Shown here: in pieces, positions 57,024-64,000 of the stretch
Position numbering within the stretch: position 1 is the stretch's first letter
Layout: each line of letters starts with the position of its first letter
DNA from: Bacteroidota bacterium
GTDB taxonomy: Bacteria > Bacteroidota > Bacteroidia > B-17B0 > Aurantibacillaceae
Assembly (NCBI GenBank): GCA_020403265.1
Contig: JADBXZ010000014.1
Span: 124,001 to 188,000 of the forward strand
Length of the DNA: 64,000 bases
Reading direction: 5' to 3'
Made by a program: the position numbers and the translations under genes
The notes under the pieces: generated by a model
The model's input: the letters and a program-made list of their open reading frames with translations, nothing else
The model's database searches: none
What the model was told of the DNA's origin: nothing

Positions 57024-57611
57024 ATGTTATCAGCTGATACCTTATCGACCATTCAAAAACAAGACAAGGAAGCCATCCGCCATGTTTTTGAAGAGTATTA
57101 TCCAACGGTTTACAATATCTGTTTACGTTATTGCAAAAACGATACCCAAGCCAAAGAAGCTGTTAACCTGAGTTTCGATGCTATTTTCGATGCCATTCAA
57201 TCCACCAAAAATTTAACATCGATACAATTAACTGAATTTATAAAAAGTAAAACCATTCAATGTTGTATTGAGTTGGTTAAAAGTATCCGGAGTGAGTATT
57301 ATGTGGCCAGCACTGTTTATGCCAACTCCCCTTCTGCTAAAAATTATAATTTGTTTGAAGATACTACCATTATTGATTATAACGCCATTAACAGTGATGT
57401 GCTGATAAAAACCATTCAACAATTGGTTCCATCACAACGTTTGATATTTAATTTGCATGTATTGGATGGTTATAATTTGCAGGACTCGTCGTTATTACTT
57501 GAAGCCAATGAACAAACGGCTAAAAGTAATTTAGAAAAAGCACGCTTTAACCTGCAAAAAGGTATTGAGAAAAACTTTAAAGCAATGAAGCAACATGAGC
57601 AGTCATTTTAA
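57024..57611 (+). CDS. ECF-like RNA polymerase sigma factor
   Basis: 'VFEEYYPTVYNICLRYCKNDTQAKEAVNLSFDAIF' (region 2-like) and 'LVPSQRLIFNLHVLDGYNLQDSSLLLEANEQTAKSNLEKARFNLQ' (region 4-like). Confidence 0.8.
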   Translation: MLSADTLSTIQKQDKEAIRHVFEEYYPTVYNICLRYCKNDTQAKEAVNLSFDAIFDAIQSTKNLTSIQLTEFIKSKTIQCCIELVKSIRSEYYVASTVYANSPSAKNYNLFEDTTIIDYNAINSDVLIKTIQQLVPSQRLIFNLHVLDGYNLQDSSLLLEANEQTAKSNLEKARFNLQKGIEKNFKAMKQHEQSF

Positions 57612-58416
57612 TTATGAAATAGATGAAAAGTCGTTGCGACAAAAGCTGTTGAATTATAGTTCTCCGTTGGATAATGATGCATGGCAACGTTTCGAAACGC
57701 ATCGCAATCAAAAACCAAAAAGCAGTTCTATCGAGTCAGCATTCAAAAACATTCAATTCGGGATTAATAAAAGTGTTGTGTTACCATTAGTTTTTGGAAC
57801 GGTAATTATTGCTTTTTCATATTTACTTTATAATTTTATTAGCATTAACACCACCAAAAAGAAAGCTGAGCTAGAGATTAAAACCAGCAAAATGGCAAAC
57901 TATGCCTCAAATAAACTTAGCCAGAAAAACATTAAAATAACCGCCGCTCCGGTAAAAAAAGATACTATTTTACAAGACTCTTTACCCATCGCCGCCAATC
58001 CTTCTTTAACAGCTACACCAACCGTTGAATTGGTTGCAAGTACAAAAAGTACAACACCTGAAATCAAAACCGAGACTAAAACTGAGTTAACGTTAGCTAA
58101 CACCAACTCGTCAGGTAAAAAAATAAGTATTCCTTCCGGCGAGAGCATTTACCCCTCACCTAGTATTAAAACGAGTCCAATTGCCACAACAAGCAGTAAA
58201 ATTACTTACTACCAAATCAGTGAAACTGTTTACTTTCTTAAATTGGAATACTCGCAAAACGGCGAACTTAAGCAAGGCTATTTCAGAAAGAGTTCCTTTG
58301 AAAATAAATCAACCCCTTCAACCGCCAAAAAGAAAACCAAAGCTGAAACGTTGGAATCGGCTCCTATGCCCAGCTTAATAGGTAATCAAGAAGAAAAAGA
58401 AATTGAATTAAGATAA
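57595..58416 (+). CDS. Single-TM protein, putative anti-sigma-like factor
   Basis: Starts inside the sigma gene (17-nt overlap); cytoplasmic N-terminus, one TM 'VVLPLVFGTVIIAFSYLLYNFI', periplasmic low-complexity domain. Confidence 0.6.
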   Translation: MSSHFNYEIDEKSLRQKLLNYSSPLDNDAWQRFETHRNQKPKSSSIESAFKNIQFGINKSVVLPLVFGTVIIAFSYLLYNFISINTTKKKAELEIKTSKMANYASNKLSQKNIKITAAPVKKDTILQDSLPIAANPSLTATPTVELVASTKSTTPEIKTETKTELTLANTNSSGKKISIPSGESIYPSPSIKTSPIATTSSKITYYQISETVYFLKLEYSQNGELKQGYFRKSSFENKSTPSTAKKKTKAETLESAPMPSLIGNQEEKEIELR

Positions 58417-58974
58417 AAAGCTTTCCACCGCTTTAGGCAAGTACTCAAATTCTAGCAACCTTATTTTTTGACTTAAACTTTCAGGTGTATCATTTTCTGT
58501 GACTTGGCATTTTGCTTGTAAAATAATTTTACCTTCATCATAAGCCTCATTAACATAGTGAATGGTAATGCCCGATTCGGTTTCCCCGGATTTAATCACG
58601 GCTTCATGCACATGATGGCCATACATGCCTTTACCACCATATTTTGGTAACAGAGATGGGTGTATATTTATAATGCGATTCGGAAAAGCTTTCACAAAAG
58701 CCTCCGGAATTTTTAATAAAAAGCCTGCCAATACAATCAAATCTATTTTTTCAACTTTCAAAAATTCAATTAATTGATCGGTGTAATCATTTAACGCCGA
58801 TTTACTTACCAATTGCACATTTTTTTTAAATCGTTCGGCACGGGCAATTACGCCGGCTTCACTATTGTTGGTAATTATTAATTTAAACTTGATTCGGGTA
58901 TCATTTGCAAAATATTTAAAGAGATTTTCGGCGTTGGTTCCTTCGCCGCTTGCAAATATTGCTACGTTTATCAT
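58408..58974 (-). CDS. purN: Phosphoribosylglycinamide formyltransferase
   Basis: 'NVAIFASGEGTNAENLFKYF', 'IDLIVLAGFLLKIPEAFVKAFPNRIINIHPSLLPKYGGKGMYG'. Confidence 0.96.
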   Translation of the reverse strand: MINVAIFASGEGTNAENLFKYFANDTRIKFKLIITNNSEAGVIARAERFKKNVQLVSKSALNDYTDQLIEFLKVEKIDLIVLAGFLLKIPEAFVKAFPNRIINIHPSLLPKYGGKGMYGHHVHEAVIKSGETESGITIHYVNEAYDEGKIILQAKCQVTENDTPESLSQKIRLLEFEYLPKAVESFLS

Positions 58975-59087
58975 TGGACAAATTTACTCATTAATACCAA
59001 GTTGATTTATAAAAATCAAGTGAAAAGTTAATGAACTCTTAACAACCTACCCAAAAATTGAATAAGTTGTTTAAAAAAGTACATTTT

Positions 59088-59122
59088 TTTGTTGCACCCC
59101 CCCATATTTTGACCTACTTTTG
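59088..59122 (+). promoter_or_regulatory. Candidate Bacteroidota-type promoter for glutamine synthetase
   Basis: TTTG (59088-59091), 23-nt spacer including C7, TACTTTTG (59115-59122) matching TAnnTTTG. Confidence 0.45.
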
Positions 59123-59171
59123 TAAAAAAAATGAGTTTTTTACAATAACCCCCCCTAAAAAATACAAAATT

Positions 59172-61367
59172 ATGAACACAAGACGAATTTTAGCCATGCA
59201 GGATGTTGTTAACCGAACACCCGTGGAATTTAAGAAAAACCAAAATCAACAGGTATCTCAATACTACGGCAGTAAAGTATTTGGAAATGATGCCATGCGC
59301 GAATTTTTAAGTGAAGAAGCCTACAAAAGTATTCAACAGAGCATGAATGAAGGCACAACGGTTGACAGAAAAGTAGCAGATCAAATTGCTGCTTGCATGA
59401 AAGCCTGGGCTCAAAGTCATGGCGTAACACATTATACACACTGGTTTCAACCACTAAGCGGCACCACTGCCGAAAAACATGATGGATTTTTTGAACCAAT
59501 TGAAGGCGGCCGAGCAATTGAACGATTTAGCGGAAACGCCTTAGTTCAGCAAGAACCGGACGCTTCTTCTTTTCCGAATGGTGGTATTCGGAATACGTTT
59601 GAAGCAAGAGGTTATACGGCATGGGACCCAACGTCACCTGCTTTTATTTGGGGCGATACACTTTGCATCCCAACCATTTTTATTTCATATACCGGCGAAA
59701 GTTTAGATTTTAAAACACCTTTACTAAAATCGTTAAGTGCCTTAGATAAAGCCGCAACCGATGTTTGCAACAGTTATTTTGATAAAAATGTTACCAAAGT
59801 TATTGCTACCCTTGGTTGGGAACAAGAGTACTTTTTAATTGATGCAGCTTTATACCACATCCGTTTTGATTTACAACAAACGGGTCGTACCTTATTTGGC
59901 CATGCCCCTGCTAAAGGCCAGCAATTGGAAGACCATTACTGGGGCTCGATTCCGGAGCGTGTAGCTGCGTTTATGCGGGATTTTGAATATGAAGCTCATT
60001 TATTAGGGATACCGGTTCGTACCCGCCATAACGAAGTTGCGCCGGCACAGTTTGAATGTGCTCCTATTTTTGAAGAAGCTAATTTAGCAGTAGACCATAA
60101 CATCTTGTTAATGGACATCATGGAAAAAGTAGCCATTCGTCATAACTTCAGAGTATTGTTGCATGAAAAACCATACGCAGGAGTAAACGGTAGTGGTAAA
60201 CATAACAATTGGAGTTTAGCCACCAATACAGGCAAAAACTTATTATCGCCGGGCAAAACGCCTAAAACCAACTTGCAGTTTTTAACCTTCTTTGTTAACA
60301 CCATTAAAGCCGTTTATGAGCATGCCGATTTAATGCGAGCCTCTATTGCATCTGCCAACAACGATCACCGTTTAGGAGCTAACGAAGCTCCGCCGGCAAT
60401 TATGAGTGTGTTTTTAGGAGAACAATTATCAAACGTGTTAGATGAATTAGAAAAGGCTGTACATGCAGGCAAACTATCGCCTGAAGAAAAAACGGCCCTT
60501 AAATTAAACATCGGTAAAATACCTGATATTTTATTAGATAACACCGATCGTAACCGCACCAGTCCGTTTGCATTTACCGGCAATAAATTTGAATTTAGAG
60601 CGGTTGGTTCATCGGCCAACTGCGGATGGCCTATGACCGTTTTAAACTCAATAATGGCTGAACAATTAATTAAGTTTAAAAAAGATGTTGAAGCTTTAAT
60701 TGCTAAAAAAATTGATAAAGATGATGCGATTTTTCATGTATTGAAAAACTATATTTCTGAAAGTAAAAAAATACGTTTTGAAGGGAATGGATATGGTGAT
60801 GCCTGGAAAGCCGAAGCTAAAAAACGAGGCTTAAACAACATTCCAACAACGCCTGGTGCTTTAGAAGCCATGATTTCTAAAAAGTCATTACAACTATTTG
60901 AGCAGTTAGGCATTTTAAATCACCGCGAACAAGAAGCTCGCTACGAAATTGCTCTGGAAACTTACACTAAAAAAATCCAGATTGAAAGTAGAATCATTGC
61001 TGACATGGTGAATAATCAAATCATTCCTAGTGCGTTAACGTATCAAAAAACATTAACTGACAACGTGGTAGGTTTAAAATCTATTTTAAGTGCAGCCGAA
61101 TTTAAAAAAGCAGCAGATACGCAATTAAGCTTAATTAAAGAAATCAGTGAAAGAGTTGCCATTATCAAAAAGGCAGCTGATGACATGACCGAGGAACGCA
61201 AAAAGGCCAACACCTTAGATAGCGCCAAAAAACAAGCTCATGCCTATTGCGAAAAAGTAAAACCATTTTTTGAACAAATACGTTATAATGTAGATAAATT
61301 GGAGAACATTACTGATGATGCCACTTGGCCTCTGCCAAAATACAGAGAGATGCTTTATTTGAGATGA
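59172..61367 (+). CDS. glnA: Glutamine synthetase type III (GSIII)
   Basis: 'FQPLSGTTAEKHDGFFEP', 'GWEQEYFLID', 'VAPAQFECAPIFEEANLAVDHN', 'VNGSGKHNNWSL'; Met at 59172 gives 731 aa, usual GSIII size; the upstream track start is probably spurious. Confidence 0.96.
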   Translation: MNTRRILAMQDVVNRTPVEFKKNQNQQVSQYYGSKVFGNDAMREFLSEEAYKSIQQSMNEGTTVDRKVADQIAACMKAWAQSHGVTHYTHWFQPLSGTTAEKHDGFFEPIEGGRAIERFSGNALVQQEPDASSFPNGGIRNTFEARGYTAWDPTSPAFIWGDTLCIPTIFISYTGESLDFKTPLLKSLSALDKAATDVCNSYFDKNVTKVIATLGWEQEYFLIDAALYHIRFDLQQTGRTLFGHAPAKGQQLEDHYWGSIPERVAAFMRDFEYEAHLLGIPVRTRHNEVAPAQFECAPIFEEANLAVDHNILLMDIMEKVAIRHNFRVLLHEKPYAGVNGSGKHNNWSLATNTGKNLLSPGKTPKTNLQFLTFFVNTIKAVYEHADLMRASIASANNDHRLGANEAPPAIMSVFLGEQLSNVLDELEKAVHAGKLSPEEKTALKLNIGKIPDILLDNTDRNRTSPFAFTGNKFEFRAVGSSANCGWPMTVLNSIMAEQLIKFKKDVEALIAKKIDKDDAIFHVLKNYISESKKIRFEGNGYGDAWKAEAKKRGLNNIPTTPGALEAMISKKSLQLFEQLGILNHREQEARYEIALETYTKKIQIESRIIADMVNNQIIPSALTYQKTLTDNVVGLKSILSAAEFKKAADTQLSLIKEISERVAIIKKAADDMTEERKKANTLDSAKKQAHAYCEKVKPFFEQIRYNVDKLENITDDATWPLPKYREMLYLR

Positions 61368-61398
61368 GAAGTTAGATTTTTACTTTTAACAACAAAAA

Positions 61399-61430
61399 TT
61401 AAGCGAGGGGATTTTCTCTCGCTTTTTTGT
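61399..61430 (+). terminator. Rho-independent terminator of GSIII
   Basis: AAGCGAG-gggattttct-CTCGCTT followed by TTTTG. Confidence 0.82.
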
Positions 61431-61742
61431 TTACCAACAATTAAAAATTACTTAAACAGGAGTTGCTTTGGGTTCACTCAAAAACGTAAATATCCCAATT
61501 AACAAATGTTTTGAGGCTTAAATCCCTTTTTAAGTGAAAGCCTTTTTGTACTTTTTAGCGAAAATTCTTGCAGATAAAACCAAGTTTCCCTTCCGTTTTT
61601 GGCTTGATAAAAATTAACAGACACGTCGTTAGCCCTGCTTACCGGATGCAGGTCAGTTCGAAGTATTTTTATACCTCTTCACTGCGCTGCCTCGATTCAG
61701 TTAAATTTTATACATATTGATTGAGTCCACTTACCTGAGCCA

Positions 61743-63047
61743 TTACCGCAAAATCAACAAACGATTGGCATCAAGCTTAATAAATATAAATAACAAAATA
61801 GTAAAACTCCATAATGAAGACCCACCATAACTAAAAAAGGGTAAAGGAATACCAATCACCGGCACTAAACCAATCGTCATTCCTATATTGACTGCCAGGT
61901 GAAAAAACAATATGGCTGCTACACCGTAACCATATATTCTACTAAAGTCAGATCGTTGTCTTTCTGCTAAAAAAATCACACGCAAAATTAAAAACAGTTC
62001 TAAAAAGATAACAGTAACACTTCCAACAAAGCCCCACTCCTCTCCTACCGTACAAAAAATAAAGTCAGTATCTTGCTCCGGAACAAAATCATATTTCGTT
62101 TGTGTACCTTGTAAGTAACCTTTACCCAAAAATCCTCCGCTACCAATGGCAATTTTACTTTGATTCACATTATAACCCTTTCCTTTTGGATCTTCCTTCT
62201 TTTGTAATAATATATCAATCCTATCTTTTTGATGAGGTTCGAGATGATTATACACAAAGTCAGTAGTGAAAACAATACCTGCACCTAATAAATAAAATAA
62301 AGCAATGATGATTAAATTTTTTCTTGTGCGCGGCACAAATAAAAACGAGCTAAGAGCAATAATGCCTAAACTGATTAATAGCGTTGGCGTATTTGTTACC
62401 ACCAATGCCACTATAAATAAAATAACGGCCAGCAACCCAAAAATTAAAAAATTAACTGATAGTCCTTCACGATACAAAACAATAATAAATGCCACCATTA
62501 CAATAGCTAAACCGGTTTCATCTTGTAATTTTTTGATGATGAGTAAGGGCAATAAAATAAACAACAGAGCATAAAATGTGTTCTTATAATTTTTAACTAA
62601 ATCTTTAAGCCTTAAACGAAACTGTTGATTAACGATAATTTGACGATTGCTTAAAAATTTAGCCAATGCCAAATTAACGGCAAACTTCATGAATTCGGCC
62701 GGCTGTAATCCAAAACCTCCTACTCCAAACCACGACTTACTGCCTTTAATTTCTCGACCTAAAAACACAACCAAAATATTTGCAACGATTAACACGGCGT
62801 AAAAACCATACGCAAAAACAGTGTAAAAATTGGCATCTATGATCAGAATGCTGGTGGCAATAATAAAAGCTGTTCCTATCCAAATTAATTGTTTACCATA
62901 TTTTTGAGAGGTGTCAAATATGCTCTGATACTCCTCATTATAAACAGCGGCATAAATATTTAACCAGCCTAACAGCACCAATACTAAATAGGTAAATACT
63001 GTTACCAGGTCTACCCCATAAAACATGCTATTATCGTTTCTTCCCAT
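61743..63047 (-). CDS. rodA: Rod-shape-determining SEDS protein
   Basis: 'GVGGFGLQPAEFMKFAVNLALAKFLS', 'DFIFCTVGEEWGFVGS', 'GLVPVIGIPLPFFSYGGSSLW'. Confidence 0.95.
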   Translation of the reverse strand: MGRNDNSMFYGVDLVTVFTYLVLVLLGWLNIYAAVYNEEYQSIFDTSQKYGKQLIWIGTAFIIATSILIIDANFYTVFAYGFYAVLIVANILVVFLGREIKGSKSWFGVGGFGLQPAEFMKFAVNLALAKFLSNRQIIVNQQFRLRLKDLVKNYKNTFYALLFILLPLLIIKKLQDETGLAIVMVAFIIVLYREGLSVNFLIFGLLAVILFIVALVVTNTPTLLISLGIIALSSFLFVPRTRKNLIIIALFYLLGAGIVFTTDFVYNHLEPHQKDRIDILLQKKEDPKGKGYNVNQSKIAIGSGGFLGKGYLQGTQTKYDFVPEQDTDFIFCTVGEEWGFVGSVTVIFLELFLILRVIFLAERQRSDFSRIYGYGVAAILFFHLAVNIGMTIGLVPVIGIPLPFFSYGGSSLWSFTILLFIFIKLDANRLLILR

Positions 63048-63085
63048 TTTTAAGTACTCTGTTCTTTTCTGAGTTCTATTTTTTA

Positions 63086-64000
63086 TTAATGACCTTCAGG
63101 TATTAAATTTTTGCCATGAATTAAATCAGCTTCTAAGATTCGTTTTTCAACATCAGGTCTTAAAGTTTTACCTCTTAAATATTTCTCTATCATTAATGTA
63201 ACAACCGGAGCAGCCCAGGTGTTACCAAAGCCGGCATTTTCAACAATACAAGCAATGGCAATTTTAGGATTATCGCGAGGAGCAAAAGCTAAAAACACGG
63301 AGTGATCTTTTCCACCCGGATTTTGAGCTGTTCCTGTTTTTCCACAAACCACAATATCTTTAAGTCGGTTAGAAAACGCCGTACCACCGGGTTCAAGAGC
63401 GCCTTGCATCCCGTCAATCACATTTTGATAAGCTTCCTGATTTTGAACACCAACATAATGTTTTGTTTTGAATTTGGAATCAATATATTTTTCATTTCCA
63501 ACACCTTTAATACAATGCGGTGTATAATAATAGCCCCGATTGGCAATAGTAGCCACTACATTTGCCATTTGATAAGGCACAAGTAGTAACTCAGCTTGTC
63601 CAATTCCTAATGAAACCACCGTATTGCTACGCCAACCATTTTCGCCAAAAACTTTGTTATAGTACTTTACAGATGGCACGTTACCCGGTTTGTCGTATGG
63701 TAAATCTGTATTTAACTTAGTTCCGGGGCCAAACGTCATTACCATGTCACGCCAGTGGTTATAACCATCAATAAACTTCGGGTATTTTTTTTGATCTACT
63801 ATTTCACGAAAAACATAACTATAATATGAGTTACAAGAGGTGGCAATACTACCAATTAAATTTTTTCCGCCACCATGCGCATGGCATTTTGGTTTACCTC
63901 CCATTGGTGGATATCCCATTGCGCATGGGAAACTTGTATTGCGATTAATCAAACCGTCATTTTGTGCAATTAAAGCGCCAATTAATTTAAAAATAGACCC
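63086..64000 (-). CDS. mrdA: Penicillin-binding protein 2 (transpeptidase), 5' part beyond window edge
   Basis: 'GSIFKLIGALIAQNDGLI' (SxxK, read through to 64000), 'SCNSYYSYVF', 'VVCGKTGTAQNPGGKDHSVFLAFAP'; paired with rodA. Confidence 0.92.
   Translation of the reverse strand, partial: GSIFKLIGALIAQNDGLINRNTSFPCAMGYPPMGGKPKCHAHGGGKNLIGSIATSCNSYYSYVFREIVDQKKYPKFIDGYNHWRDMVMTFGPGTKLNTDLPYDKPGNVPSVKYYNKVFGENGWRSNTVVSLGIGQAELLLVPYQMANVVATIANRGYYYTPHCIKGVGNEKYIDSKFKTKHYVGVQNQEAYQNVIDGMQGALEPGGTAFSNRLKDIVVCGKTGTAQNPGGKDHSVFLAFAPRDNPKIAIACIVENAGFGNTWAAPVVTLMIEKYLRGKTLRPDVEKRILEADLIHGKNLIPEGH

Noticed and set aside
59058-59171. N-terminal extension of GSIII in the ORF track
   Set aside because: Contains promoter-like sequence and C7 tracts; homologous GSIII starts correspond to 59172.
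1-64000. tRNA, rRNA, CRISPR arrays, prophage or transposase genes
   Set aside because: None recognised by eye or in the ORF translations; absence of small ncRNAs cannot be guaranteed without a covariance-model search.

Overview
This 64 kb window is a chromosomal segment of a low-GC Bacteroidota genome. Support comes from TonB-dependent receptor, LytTR, T9SS C-terminal sorting and SprB-type sequences, a GSIII glutamine synthetase, and TAnnTTTG-like promoter sequence. Most of it is ordinary core and envelope gene content: mnmA, fabD, ald, a 2-oxoacid dehydrogenase E2, Ppx/GppA, a sigma-54 response regulator, a carbonic anhydrase/SulP pair, an RND efflux operon, nrdA/nrdB, purN, GSIII, rodA and a PBP2 that runs off the right edge. 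The outstanding part is about 44.7-53.0 kb, an accessory island with five modules: (1) an antitoxin/RelE toxin/DUF2442 trio; (2) an antitoxin with a ParE-like toxin pseudogene; (3) a DUF4268 nuclease-like protein with an MmeI-like single-chain restriction-modification enzyme; (4) an Abi-alpha/DUF4393 protein; (5) a stand-alone RelA/SpoT-synthetase protein. A copy of the same ~100-nt, palindrome-containing repeat lies at the low-coordinate side of each module. All five copies have the same orientation, regardless of gene direction. This repeat-punctuated defence-cassette array is the main candidate for an undescribed system. No tRNA, rRNA, CRISPR array, integrase or transposase was recognised. 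All calls are by eye from the sequence and translations; no database search was run.
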